From positions 1,061,017-1,125,016 of the forward strand of contig JASJOG010000104.1 of NCBI GenBank assembly GCA_030142905.1: a stretch of 64,000 nt of DNA. Direction: 5' to 3'. Each line of letters starts with the position of its first letter. Position 1 is the stretch's first letter. Both the position numbers and the translations under genes were made by a program. The stretch is from Heliopora coerulea. Lineage: Eukaryota; Cnidaria; Anthozoa; Scleralcyonacea; Helioporidae. Under the pieces are notes generated by a model. It searched no databases. It saw only the letters and a program-made list of their open reading frames with translations, and was not told the origin of the DNA. Of the stretch, positions 12,677 to 24,129 are shown piece after piece.

Positions 12677-13159
12677 TTGAATATAAAAGAACGCAGGTGG
12701 GGTACAGCAGAGCCACATATATATGTGATCTTCAATGATTTCATCAAAGCAATTGACATATTTCTTTCTTCAGATAGAAGAAAGGACTTTTTCATGGGTG
12801 ATCGGCTCGAAGTTGTTTTGCTTTCTGAGTATTTTGAGGGTCACATCACGCACTTTTTAATTAAAACCTTTTTACTTTGCAACCTCGTAAGGAGGTTTTC
12901 TTGCCCCAATATTCATTCAGATCAATCCGATCTCTCAAGCCTGGCTGACAGTAAATTACTTGCTCGTCTCTACTACTTAATAGAAACAAGACTGACGTCG
13001 TTTCAGCAGGAAAAGAACCGACAATTACCAGGTGTTTTTCTGGTCGAAACTGTTTTTCTTTTTGTTTTGGAAATAACCAAGGTGCCAGTGAGTGCCCGTG
13101 AAATCATGTCTGTGTGCTCTAACATAAAACGACGTCATCCATTTCTAGGATGTTGCTAG
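12677..13159 (+). CDS. Unassigned ORF, 160 aa
   Basis: Open from ATG 12677 to TAG 13159. The protein has mixed composition with leucine-rich stretches and no motif I recognise. It has no signal peptide, no clear promoter and no neighbouring exons. It is the longest ORF in the window outside transposons, but AT-rich DNA can produce this by chance. It may be a relic, an exon of an unseen gene or noise. Confidence 0.15.
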   Translation: MNIKERRWGTAEPHIYVIFNDFIKAIDIFLSSDRRKDFFMGDRLEVVLLSEYFEGHITHFLIKTFLLCNLVRRFSCPNIHSDQSDLSSLADSKLLARLYYLIETRLTSFQQEKNRQLPGVFLVETVFLFVLEITKVPVSAREIMSVCSNIKRRHPFLGCC

Positions 13160-15621
13160 TACGTGATTATTCTCCATGACAACATGAGATGTTTGTTGTT
13201 TTATTAAATTCAGCATAACAGTTTTTAGCGATGGACCAAGCTCAGTTTAATTTCATGCGTCATGTCCAAACTCATTTCCAGTGGACAAAGTTTATTATTT
13301 GAGTCACTGGAGAAAATAGGTGATGCGCGGTGAATTAAATTTTATGAATTAAATAGACAGACATTTCCCGACTAGAAGTAGTTTTATTTCGCGAGCTTTC
13401 GGTCACCAGTCTTTTTCAGATTGGCGCCCGAAAGCTAGTCTCCTGTTCAGAGAACGTCTTTCTATTGAACTTTAAATTGTGTTGTCAATTAAACCGTACC
13501 AACCTCTCTATTCGAGTTCTTATCACTCGATGAATCAGGCTAATTACGATAGAATTTTCCAAGACGCAATATAAGTTCAGATATGGCTTGCATTCGGAAG
13601 TCTGGAGTAGCCCTGAGAAACGAGTCGCAAGCATGGGTTTCTTGTGCCTAACATATTGGATATAAACAAAGCGCTGTTGTTTGAAAATTGATATAAATTA
13701 ACTACCTTTGAGCCTGGGAAAGAAGCATGCAGAAGTTTCATAATTTAGCAATTAAAACCAGATCTCAGAATTAAAGGCCAATCGCAGGATGTTTTAGACT
13801 TTATAACTTAGAAATGAGGCCCAAGTGGCAGTACTAAGAAGCCGCCACCTGCATGAGTATGTCGGCGCAATTTGTACAACGTGAGTATGTTAATCCTGTG
13901 TTTACTTAACGATGGAGTAAGACCCCGAAATTTCGTGCATGTGGTTTGTAAATAAGCTATACATATAAAAGCCTTCGGGTTGTCATTAATATTACTAAAA
14001 TAGGACAATGTTTGTTCTTTATAAAACCATCAATTCAACCCTTCAATTTGATGTGCATGATCGTTTTAAATAAGGAGCAATTAATGTCCATTCATTTATT
14101 AATTAATATGTAAATGCATCGTAAATATTTGTTGATATCTCGTTTCTAATATCTATATTCGTATCGTGGGTAAAAATATCGTAATTCGCCAAATGTCGGT
14201 ATATCTTGCTGAGGCCTACCACGGAGGAAAAACAACGAGAATACCTGAAGCCAAATTGATTTGGTAATGATGGTTACATGTTATGATGGCAAGATCTTGC
14301 TCCTTGACCAGTAAAATCGTTTGGAGTTAGCCACAGTACAGAAACAGAAGACTGATTTCAGTGGGAAAGAACTAAGAGTATTTATTCTATATGGAAGATG
14401 AGAAATCTTGACTGCAAGAATGATAAAGTCGCTCAGAATGTTTGAGAACTCAAGGCACTCGTGCCATTTGCCCAGCGGTCTATTAGGCTCGGGTGGCCCA
14501 AAAATGCCCGAGACTGGTTTGTCTGGAGACCAATTCTGTTATGTTAAGGTTTTAAATGAGTTCCTAGACACATGTGAAATCTTTATCACTTTTGAAAACT
14601 TAACAGAGGCGATATAATCACAACCTACTCGGTGGCGATCATGAAAATGTTAAAGATTCATACTAAGATCATGTAGGGGCACTAGATCTGTTTTTATGCC
14701 AGTGAGGTCCCTCTTGACTCTAGCTGACCCTTAAACTCGGTACCAAATATCATCCTTACTGGCTTATCCTTCTAGGAGGTGAAATCCCGCTATAATTGGG
14801 GAAAAAGATAAGTTTTTTTCCCCGTGAGAGAAGAGACATATTTTGGTAATTGGACTTTATCCTTTGGCAACTGAAGTTATCGCCGTTGACCAGTAAAATC
14901 ATCTGGCATTAGCCAGAGTAAAATTGGACAGTTCGTCGTACGTCGGGCAAGTGTTATACAAAGAATGATGTGGGATTCACATTCCTCACGTCTGCATTAT
15001 TAAAATTACGAAGTACTTGTAATTTTTAAAATCGTGGATTGGTTTTGAATTACAATAGAGCTTCAGAGTAAACCAACGCAGCCATTAACCTCTGAAAACC
15101 CATCAGATGACCTTGAACCACTTGAGATAATTTTTTTGATATGACAACCGTCTATTGATTCAACAGACCGTTCGTTACCAACAGAACTGCAACACCCACA
15201 ATGAAGTGTGAAGTCATACGCGTCTACGTACTAAATTAAAATCTAACTCATCATAAATGTAGTTAACGAATATTCTAATTAAGCAACATGTCTGAGAATT
15301 TAAATCTTAACGTTTGCGAAAACGTCAGGCGAGTTTCACGTTCGTGGAACACTGTACGGAGGTTTGTTCTAAGTTTATCTTTGTATTGCAAATATTTTTG
15401 ATTGATAAGACACTTATTGATCAAATTTGTCGAACTTCCTATCACTTCAGTTATCAAGGGACGAAAAACGCAAAGAACAAAGAATTTTTTGGAAATGCGT
15501 AAGCCTCTTTTCTGTCAAAATATCCAGTACTGGCTTTTAGACTGAGAAGACGTTGTAAGACGGCTTGAAGATCGCCATAGAGATAGAGGGAAATACTTTT
15601 AGATCACCCGACCTTAACAGT

Positions 15622-15629
15622 TATATAAG
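15622..15629 (+). promoter_or_regulatory. TATA box of gene 1
   Basis: TATATAAG lies about 30 nt upstream of a pyrimidine-flanked CTCAGTC that suits a start site near 15650, and 83 nt upstream of the gene 1 ATG (15712). Genes 2 and 3 have a TATAAAAG box at a comparable place, which supports this reading. Confidence 0.6.
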
Positions 15630-15711
15630 ACGTTCAAAAACTGCTCAGTCCAACAACACCTGATTCAGTGAGAAGCAACTGGAGTTACAGAGAAGATCCT
15701 TTGAGGCAATA

Positions 15712-18446
15712 ATGAAGACGTTTGTCTTGCTGTGCTTCTTGTTTGTTGCTTCGACATTCATCTTTGGTAAGTCATGTAGCTCATTTATCACGAAATGTCC
15801 TTCACTGGCTGAAAACAAGATTGTGTATTTAAACCATTTTCCTTGAGACGACAGACCCACTTCCAAGTTATTGTAACTGCAGGCTTTGCTGTGTTTAATT
15901 AGTGTAAGTTATAACACCATGATTGGCCGCCAGTGGCAAAGAAAACCGTGGAAAGAACGTTTTTCTCTACAATTTTTTGTCTCTGTGATGTCGAAACTCT
16001 TGTAACTCGTTACGATAGTAATGCCAGTTTGCTACCAATTAATCAATGGAACAGTATTTTTATCTCGAATGTATACTAAACCTTGTTTCTCAACTTGTTT
16101 CGAAAGCAGTTCAAGCTGAGGAAGAGAAGACGCAAGCAGATGAACAACCAGCCCTTGATTCAGCTGCCGACGAACAACAATCGGAAGTAGCCGAAGATGA
16201 GCCGGCCATGAACGAGGAAGAGAAAAGCGATGAAGAGGATCAGAGTAAGGTCGAAGAGAGCAACGACGAAGAAGAGGTAGAGAGCGACGAACAAGAGGCG
16301 GAGAACGACGAACAAGAGGCGGCGAACGACGAACAAGACGCGGAGAACGACGAACAAGAGGTGGAGAGTGACGAAGAGGTCGAGAATGACGAAGAAGAGG
16401 CGGAAAACGACGAAGAATTGACGAAAAACGATGAAGACGAAGAGAAACGAAGTGAGTTTTTGCTATAAAGCATGTTTATAGACGAGATTTTGAGGAGCCA
16501 GATCCGACCCACTTGGGAACGTGTTTGACTACGCTGTTTTTAAACACTACTGAAATGTATCAAGTTATGAAATTCCGCAGCTTATGTAACCAAACTCTCT
16601 TTGGGAGTCAGTTTTAAAGTTCATAATGAAACAAAAACTGACGCGACTGATGTTTCCGACACGAAGCAAACCCCAGTGTAATTAGACAGGTTGAGTTTTA
16701 ACATAATTCATGCCTGAATAAACCAACTATCATATATGTTTCAACTGAACAAAATGCATTCCTTATTTTCAGCGTATTACTATCCTTCCTACTATCCCTG
16801 TAAGTGCAAGCTCAAATGCGTCAAGAAGTATTGCTACAAAAAAGTATGCAAAAAGTACACTTGTTACAAGAAACTCTGCAAATATGTCTGGCGTGTGAAG
16901 AAGGTGGCTAAGAAGGTCAAAGTTCCTGTGAAGAAACCTTATGGTCCTCTTTACTACAAATTGGGCTACCCCAAATACTACAGCAAATACTCCAAATACC
17001 CAGCCTACTACCCAAAATACCCAAAATACCCAAAATACGTCTACAAAACAGTTTACGTCCCGAAGAAGTACAAGGTTAAAGTTTGCAAGAAATACCCAAA
17101 AGCTTGCAAGAAGTGCAGCAAAGTGAAATACTACTGTGGCCTTCCGTGCAAGAAGATTTGTTCAAAAGTAAGCCACTTTTTTAAATTATCGGCAAGAAAG
17201 AACGGGAAACTGGAAAAGAAAGACAGGGATTGTAGGGGACGGTGTGAGAAAGACAGAGACAAAGACAAAGAAATAGAGTCAGAGATATTGCGAGATTAAG
17301 AAATTTGCCAATCTGGGATTAAAGTGCTGAGGGCGCCCACGATCCTCCCGGTAGCTCTCGGTGGGGGGTGTAAATGGAAGGAGGACCGAGGGAGGCTTAG
17401 AATGTCCGTGATTGCCGGCGTAGGCGGAGTAAACGTTTATCTCATGTATTTTGACAAATTAATATGATCTGCGTGTAAGAAATTCATGGATATAGAAACT
17501 TGTACAAGTACATCTATAATAATTTAAGTATTTCACAGCCAACCCCTGGCAAATTACCGCGCTCAAACAGTTTGCCGCGACGAGGCAGTTCCTCCATTAA
17601 TCTGACCCTGCACAGAGAAGCAGAGAGAGACAGAGACAGAGTGAGAAAGAGAGAAATGAAATGAGACTTAGACAGGCAAAAACAGAGTGATAGAAAGTGA
17701 CAGAGAAATACAAACAAGAACACCCCCCCCGAGAAAGACAGTGTTGATGCATACTATAATCAAAATCCCGTCCCTTTTTAATTTACCTTTGCAATGTGAT
17801 ATTCGTCATCAAAACTGCAACCTCTACATCTCAACCCATTCTCTTAACGTCTTTCTACACTTGCAATTTTGTACCTTGCGAGTGACATCTTGGAGTATGT
17901 GTTTAACTGAAGAGTTGAACAAACCGCTGACCTTATGGGGTTACGGTTAAGCCTCGTTTACACTTGTGATTGACATCTTGGTGTATGTGTTAAACTGACG
18001 AGAGCAACGGAGAGAAACTGCAGCGGAATCATAAGTAGATATCCTGCTGTGTGGACTGTCACGGATTTATGACACACCAGGATGACAATCGTACGTGTCA
18101 AAAGGCTTACTTTCCCCTTCTCCGACGTAATTATTGGTCCCAGCAATCAACCTAAAACAAAACCTGGTCCAACTTCAACATTGACCCCAACCAAAGGAAT
18201 TAATGGCATATGTGATGCCTAAACATGCCTTTTAAAAGTTTTCTCGTGTTTATAAAATTCATAACTATTCGATTGCTAACAAGACAGTTTGCAGATTAAT
18301 TAACCATAAACCATCGTATGAAGTCGTAGATAAAAACTTTGTGGGTAATGATGTGAATATTTTCCCATTACTAATAACATTTCGATCTTCTTTTCTTGCA
18401 GTGTCCATCTAAATATTATCCTAAAAAATATTATCCTAAATATTAG
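15712..18446 (+). CDS. Gene 1: secreted pre-pro-protein, acidic pro-region and Tyr/Lys/Cys-rich mature domain (4 exons)
   Basis: Reconstructed from four exons: 15712-15766, 16110-16451, 16773-17167 and 18402-18446, totalling 837 nt and 278 aa. All introns are GT-AG; the phases 1,1,0 keep one open frame. Exon 1 codes for a hydrophobic signal peptide (MKTFVLLCFLFVASTFIFG). Residues about 19-132 are almost all Asp, Glu, Asn and Gln with repeated NDEQE units, ending in a dibasic KR at 131-132, where proprotein convertases typically cut. The mature part (about 133-278) is strongly basic, rich in Tyr, Lys and Pro, with YPKYPKYPK repeats and 14 cysteines. The last seven are spaced C-x6-C-x2-C-x6-C-x3-C-x3-C-x2-C, nearly as in gene 3. 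The last exon codes for a Cys followed by a KYYP-rich tail and TAG. If intron 3 were retained, translation would run on to 17299. I do not recognise the family. An antimicrobial, venom-like or adhesive/matrix role is inference. The model rests on splice sites and shared phases, without transcript support. Confidence 0.8.
16110..16451 (+). CDS. Gene 1 exon 2: acidic pro-region ending in KR
   Basis: The acceptor is the AG at 16108-16109 and the donor GTGAGT starts at 16452. The exon is phase 1 at both ends. It codes for an extremely Asp/Glu-rich segment with imperfect NDEQEA/NDEQEV repeats, and the final whole codons read EEKR, so the cleavage signal sits exactly at the exon edge. An in-frame ATG at 16046 lies in the intron and is not the start. 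Confidence 0.8.
16773..17167 (+). CDS. Gene 1 exon 3: basic Cys/Tyr/Lys-rich mature domain
   Basis: A TTATTTTCAG acceptor precedes 16773 and a GTAAGC donor follows at 17168. The exon is phase 1 in and phase 0 out. It codes for 13 of the 14 mature cysteines. A central YYPKYPKYPKY-type stretch separates two cysteine modules: the first has spacings 1,3,4,4,4,4 and the second 6,2,6,3,3. A truncated inverted copy lies at 9923-10220. Confidence 0.8.
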
Positions 18447-19538
18447 AGTGGAAGAACAAAATCGAGAGAACGTTTGCGAAATTGGCGTAAATCTTAAATA
18501 TAACATAAAGCAAGAGGTTTCTTGAAAGTGAAGACATGTTTGTCTTTTTCAACTAGTCACGTAGAAAATGTTGTAGATGAATCAGATGATTAAAATTTGT
18601 TTCCAAAAACTGAAATTCTGTCGTTGATTGTTGTTGTCGCCTCACCAGCAATTGCACAGGTAGTATAAGGTCTGAAGCTGTTTTTGATCTTTTTTGTCAC
18701 GGAGAAAATTTCCATTCGTCACAATCTCCTCCGGCGGTCACGTAGGGAACTGAAGATGTGACGAAAGGAAATGATATGATGAGATGGGACACGATGAGAT
18801 AACATGAGATCCAGCGGGGTGGGAGAGCATACAAAGAGATCGGATGATTTAGAATGGGATGCGATGGAATAAAAATTGAGAAAATGGGATAGGGTGAGGT
18901 GGGGTCGGATGGGATACGATAGAATGGGAAGGGATCGAATGGGATTGGATGGGATTGGATGGCACTGAATGAACTCGCGTCACGTGGGATAGGATGAGAA
19001 GGGATAGGATAGAATTTGATAAAATGGGATGGGATGAGAAGGGGTGAGGCTGGGTGGAATGGGTAGGATATGATGAGATGGAGTAGGGTAGGGTGGAATG
19101 AGATCGGATGGTATGGAATGAGATGAAATGAAATGAAGGGGAAATTTTGGGCGTCTCGATCCGATTAAAGATTAGAAAACGGAATATACATCTCATCTTA
19201 TAATTGATTTCAAAGATTTTTTTGGTTTTAGAGCCGGTAATTGGAACCACACTGGTGTTACAGTTGTGTGGTTGTGATTGTCTAACGACTGGGAGTGAAA
19301 CTGTTAATGGAACGCGCTTTTAGCCGTGGACCATAGTGAGCATGACATGGCTACGCTAATGGTATGCCATGTAGAGTTGAGTGAATGAGTATGAGTTTTT
19401 AGTTTCAGAGTAAATCGTGGAGTATACATTTGTGTTGTGAAAGTGTATTAGTAATTACTGTAATTAATTAGTAATTAATTGTATTAGTAATTGTAATAAG
19501 ATTTCAAACAAGAAAGATATACATCATAGTTCTTAAAA
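18447..19538. other. Gene-free stretch downstream of gene 1
   Basis: Probable 3' region of gene 1, then a G-rich low-complexity tract (18775-19130) of GGGAT/GAGAT-like units. The long minus-strand ORF across it (18849-19250) codes SHPIPSHSIP-type repeats and is a composition artefact. Confidence 0.5.
18775..19130 (+). repeat. Degenerate GATGGGAT pentamer-like tract
   Basis: Irregular repeats of GATGGGAT, GATGAGAT and GATAGGAT over about 350 bp, strand-asymmetric in purines. Confidence 0.8.
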
Positions 19539-22362
19539 CAGTGCTGCCACTCTATCTCTGCGTATTTCCCCTACTAAAAATTCATTTTCCCCCTACATCC
19601 CCCTACGAGCTTTTCTCTGATTTCCCCCTACTTTCCCCTACGCAGCACTATATCCCCCTACTATACACCTACTTCGGACCTCGCGGCCAATACAAGAGAA
19701 GGCCCTGGGTACAATGTTGTCAGGTTGCCTCGAACGGTCGAACCTGTACAAATTCAAGGAAAGTAATTTCCCATACTGACCTCAGGTTCAATTGATAACG
19801 GTTTATTGTATTCAGTGCAACATTAACATTACTATAATTAACATAACAAAGTTTTCATTAAAAAGGTAATAAATACATAACAAAGTTTACATTAACAATC
19901 TAATTAGGCTACAATCAACTCAGGTTTAAACAGTTTTTCTACAATCAACTCAGGTTTAAACAGTTCAGTTCACCATGCCAGCAAATGTCAAAAATTGTCT
20001 TCCACAGTTTTGCGCTCTTGCTCTGTGTATTTTTTCATGTAGTTGACTCTTGTCTTTGAATGGAGCTTAGCAAGACGTTTATTTGATTCGAAATTGCAGG
20101 GAAATTCCTCACTCACCTTCACTATTGCTTCCATTGTGCGAACACCCAAGGCATTTCTCAATTTCGTCTTGTTGTTGTTCAGCTTTGAAAATGTCCTCTC
20201 TACAACCGCCGTGCTCTGGGGTAACGCTGTGATTTCAAGCATAAAAGTTGCTAATTCCTTGTATGCCTTTACGTCGGCTATGGCTTGCCAAAATTCGTGT
20301 ATCGTTCTGGCTTTCCATCCACCATTTTCGACGTCATCGTCGACCAACAGGGAACGCCACTGACGGTCGATGGTTTGCACCCCGCAGCATTGGGAAAGTC
20401 GCTTTGGAAGTTTGGATGCCAATACGCCAGCGGATTTCACCTCAGCCTTCCCTTTCACGACGGCCATGTGGTCAACATCGACGAAGGCTTCCAAGATTGG
20501 ACGGGGCAGGTCGATACGCTTCTGCATCTGGCGAATTGCCTCCTTGTACCAGTTGCGGCAACGTGATAGGAAGCTCTCCCTTTCGTGCGGCCTCATTTCT
20601 GCCAAGGTCTCAGTCGCAGCGATGCCAGGATAGACCTTATCCAAAGACATCCATTTAGATTCGTCATCAACGTTGATGTTGGCAAACTCTATGGACCGGT
20701 TTGGCTTAGCCATGAAGTTTTGCGAAAACATGCGAACGACACGCTCAACCTCGGGCAGCAATCGGTGCAGCTTGAATCTGTCTGATTGAAACAACTTGTT
20801 TAAGCCTGTTAAATCTCCGAGGACGTAATCCGTGAACTCTAACTTGGCTTTCACATATGGAGATCGGAGGGCGTTGAGGATTCTCTCGGTGGTGGGAGAC
20901 TTCGTTTCAGCGGCTTCGGAGACAAAGAACAGCTCGAGAGCCGTCCACTGTTGTAAAATACGATTGATGCACTGGGCCACCGAAAGCCATCTTGTTTGGC
21001 AAGGCTTTAAAATCTTGTGTGGGTCGCATTGCACGAAAGCCTGCAAATCTTCGTAGCTCATCTGGCGGTTTGGTGCATTCTTAAAATAGTTCTAGACGTC
21101 GTGAACGAGTTGATCGGCGGTTTTTGATAGGGCAGCACAGGCATGTTCAGCGACAAGGTGAAACGAATGGCAAAAACATTTCAGCATGAAGAGATCGGGA
21201 ACCATTTCTTTCATCCTGGTGAGGAAAGAATTGTTCTGGCCTTGCATAAGGTTCTCTCCGTCAGATGCATACCGGACAACTCTGTCCCACGAAATTCCAT
21301 CCTCTTCCAACGCCGCTCGCAGGGACTCGAACAAACCATCGGCCTTTCCATCTTCGACTGGCAGTAAGCGGTAAAGCTTAGTGACAGGTTCAGAAGAATC
21401 TGATGGGAGAAATCGCACATTTACGCAAAACATTTTTTTCATCGAAACATCAGTAGCTTTATCGCAGAGGATCGAAAATCCTTTCGCAGCTTTGATATTC
21501 CCCACCAGATTCTCATGCCCATACACAGAGAGGCACTCGGTCAGTAAGTAAGTTCCTTTCGTCCGATTGCACGTCATATCTTTTACGGATTTTGAGTCGT
21601 CGGCAATGTGGAACAAAGTTGCTGTGCGCTGGTCAAGCACATTCAAAGAAATGTTCTTCCTGGCTATTAGGGCAACGGTATTCAGCTCAGCTTTAATCGT
21701 TGATACGTTAGTTGTGGTGAGAAAGGCCCTCATATAGCAGCTGTCTTTGGAAGTCTTGCTCTGGCGAATGTGACCGAACGATTTTGCATGGCCAATCAAT
21801 TCTGATTTCCCGGCCACAAGATCTTTGTCGCAAAGCGAACAATATGCTTTGCCAGCTACACGTTTGGAAATGGACAGCCAATCACTTGCCCAACTTTCTT
21901 TCTCCCATTCTCTGCGATATTTCTGAGCCCGATACTTTTTTTCGTTTACTTTCAGCATTGCCTACTGCTATGTTGTCACTTGGACTGATCTACAGTACTG
22001 TGAAAACTTAAAGGAAAAAGATCTGGGCTGTGAAGTTTATCTTACTGAGGTGACCACGTGCACATGCCAGATTAGTGATGACTCACGGTTAAAGAATTTA
22101 TTTTGATCGATCTATTGCCATATAAGGCCACAAGATGAGCCGGAGGAAAGATTCTATTACTTGCACTTGTCAAGTGGTGAGAACACAGGAAAAGTAAACT
22201 ATTTTTCGCAAGAAATGAGGGCAGACAATCTCATCTCAAGAAGATTTTTTCCCCCCTACAATCCCCCTACATTTTGCAGTTTTCCCCGTAGGTTTCCCCT
22301 ACCACCTACAGATTGCTAAATTCCCCTACTGTAGGGGAATCCCCCTACGAGTGGCAGCACTG
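19539..22362 (-). mobile_element. Complete hAT-superfamily DNA transposon (hAT-1)
   Basis: The ends are CAGTGCTGCCACTC and its inverse, flanked by perfect 8-bp target duplications TCTTAAAA (19531-19538 and 22363-22370), as expected for hAT elements. Length is 2824 bp. Both subterminal regions carry clusters of CCCCTAC/CCCCCTAC in the same orientation (about 19565-19670 and 22250-22350). The element codes one minus-strand transposase with a single internal stop. Perfect target duplications and a nearly intact frame indicate recent insertion. Confidence 0.9.
19988..21958 (-). pseudogene. hAT transposase with one in-frame stop (hAT-1)
   Basis: One frame of 657 codons from ATG 21958 to the stop at 19988, interrupted by TAG at 21094-21092 (codon 289). 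Visible parts: a CxxC...H...H zinc finger near residues 40-63; LCDKATD, likely carrying the first catalytic Asp, near 166; ASDGENLM near 231; a CxxH motif near 261-264; and, after the stop, the C-terminal hAT dimerisation region with AVVERTFSKLNNNKTKLRNA. It resembles ZNF862-like/BED-type domesticated hAT proteins in layout. Such enzymes cut and paste their element in the nucleus. The stop lies just before NYFKNAPNRQ. Only a truncated N-terminal product would form unless the stop is read through. Confidence 0.85.
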
Positions 22363-22630
22363 TCTTAAAATCTAACGTTTCATTGCCATACTTGCAACGG
22401 TCAATCAACCATAAATCATCCGTTGGTACGAAGTCTGTTTTTTTGAGAAGAAATATGATTTAAACAAATTGATGTTATATGAGCATTAGAAATGTTTTCT
22501 GTGGTGCCTCATCTGTGGCCCGGGCGATTCCTTAATCTTGGCCACGCCACTGGCTCTCGGCTCTTAAAACACAAAGTTTTCCGCGCTTTTTTAAGTTGCG
22601 AGTCTAGAGCCCAGGGATATATGGGACATA

Positions 22631-23101
22631 ATATAAAAATGAGAGCCCAGCTCATGATTTTTATGTGAACAGGCATAATGACAGAAATAGAACACAAAGT
22701 ATTTAAAACAACTTTAACTCGTTCAAACTCCAACTTTGAGCTCCTCCTACGAGAGAGCTTACTTATATCGAAATTTAGACCCTCTCTCAACGAAAACATC
22801 TCATCCATACCCCTTTCTTTATTTTAGTTCTACGCGGTCCTCTTTTCACTTCATTTCATTTCATCTCCATTTCCTGTCACCCTACATCTTGTCACTTTTA
22901 TCCCATTGTTTAGCTCTCATGTAACTTATCATCACGTGTAAATAGATATATAGGTTTTAGTCACATTTGTAATTAGTCACTCTGAAGATGTTGCACGTCC
23001 GCAACGAAACGTTAGTAAAGTTGTTTTAAATACTTTGTGTTCTATTTCTGTCATTATGCCTGTCCACATAAAAATCATGAGCTGGGCTCTCATTTTTATA
23101 T
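22631..23101 (+). mobile_element. Penelope-like terminal repeats in inverted pair
   Basis: Bases 22631-22716 recur inverted at 23016-23101 (86 nt, about one mismatch). The right part includes a hammerhead motif. A third copy, inverted relative to the right part, lies at 27745-27945. Inverted terminal repeats are typical of Penelope-like elements, here without any coding sequence between. Confidence 0.65.
22979..23016 (+). ncRNA. Hammerhead ribozyme-like motif, best preserved
   Basis: CTGAAGA (22982-22988) fits CUGANGA. Stem II GTTGC/GCAAC (22990-22994 with 23001-23005) is perfect, followed by GAAA (23006-23009). ACT (22979-22981) pairs with AGT (23014-23016) as helix I, leaving U at the cleavage position 23013. 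Helix III would be self-complementary ACGT. Linked to Penelope-like terminal repeats. Confidence 0.65.
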
Positions 23102-24129
23102 TACGTCTACGTTTTCCGCCCGGAAAATCAATAGCCACGATATATGGGACATTTAGGTGTGATGTTAGACAACTCAGGTAGTTAGTGGATTGCACGTTTA
23201 CATTTGGGATTTTTGCCATTGTTACTGACGTGTAACAAGAAACGAAAAGATTTATTCACAAACCCGAAAAGAAACTAAAGAGTTAAGAAAATAACTAAAA
23301 ATGTTCCAGGCTTATCTGTCGTCTCGACACTTTTAAGCTTGCGACTCTGACGACCCAACGGTGAAAGATGATAAAAGGTTCCAGTAGCAAAGTGTTCGAA
23401 CCAACTGTTAACTTCTTGTATTCAGGTAACGATCTTGAGCACATAACAACATGAAGCAACACACAGTAACACACACCGAGGGTCGGAGCGAGTCGCGCTT
23501 ATATAGCCTGTCCGTAAACTATGACGTCAACTTACGTCATTTCTTGAATGACCTAACGTACTATTTTTACAATCAAGACAATACTTATGACTTAAAAAAC
23601 CTAAAAAGCATGACAATGTTCATGACTCAAATAACCTAAAAAGTACTTACGTCAGCATGAGTCAGCAAAATTACAATCTCAGTATGAATAAGCGGTATGA
23701 CTAAGTAAAAACTATAGGAAATTCGAATGTTCGAGAATGTTCTCGGCGCGTGACAGCTGTCACGTAACACCATGATCTGGACTGCGATTTTGCTGCAATT
23801 TTTACAGCCTACCTCAGTGCGTTTCGAGAGACTGTGGTCATTGTTGGTGTGATTTGAGATGCAATCTTTGCTGTGATTTTGTGCACGTTTTTACAGACCA
23901 AGCTAAAACTGCTTCTCCTGTCTTATTTGAATGTTTTTCTCCTTTTGATTCTTCGTTGTTTCTTATCTGAGTGAGGTAATGCCATGTATATGTGCTTAAG
24001 CAATGAGGGATCACGTTTGTTGTTAATATCGTTACCAGTCCACAGCTCCAGACGATGGAGTAAACGTCGCGGTTTACTAAATATGGAGATTAAAGTAAAT
24101 ATGGAGATTGCGCAGCCAGGTTGAGACAT

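Larger units (their letters stand above)
10221..15600. other. Gene-poor stretch upstream of gene 1
   Basis: Holds CACATGTG-rich repeat DNA (about 10590-10860), a small MITE-like element (12194-12414), one undecided ORF (12677-13159) and degenerate retroelement-end sequence near 13380-13440. Nothing else here looks coding. Confidence 0.45.

Noticed and set aside
13375..13445. Facing GAAAGCT motifs as hammerhead ribozymes
   Set aside because: CTGAAAA does not fit CUGANGA and no convincing stem II or helix I forms. At most a decayed retroelement end.
16046..16109. ATG at 16046 as the gene 1 start
   Set aside because: It lies in intron 1. A signal-peptide exon with a donor at 15767 joins in frame to the AG at 16108-16109, as in the other two genes.
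16160..16512. Minus-strand ORFs opposite gene 1 exon 2 (poly-Ser and VLRLLFVV types)
   Set aside because: They are shadows of the Asp/Glu-rich repeat on the plus strand, with low complexity and no start context.
18849..19250. 133-codon minus-strand ORF
   Set aside because: It reads through a GATGGGAT-type tract and codes SHPIPSH-like repeats; composition artefact.
20043..21374. Plus-strand ORFs across hAT-1, and similar ones across hAT-2
   Set aside because: Antisense shadows of the transposase frames, without recognisable domains.
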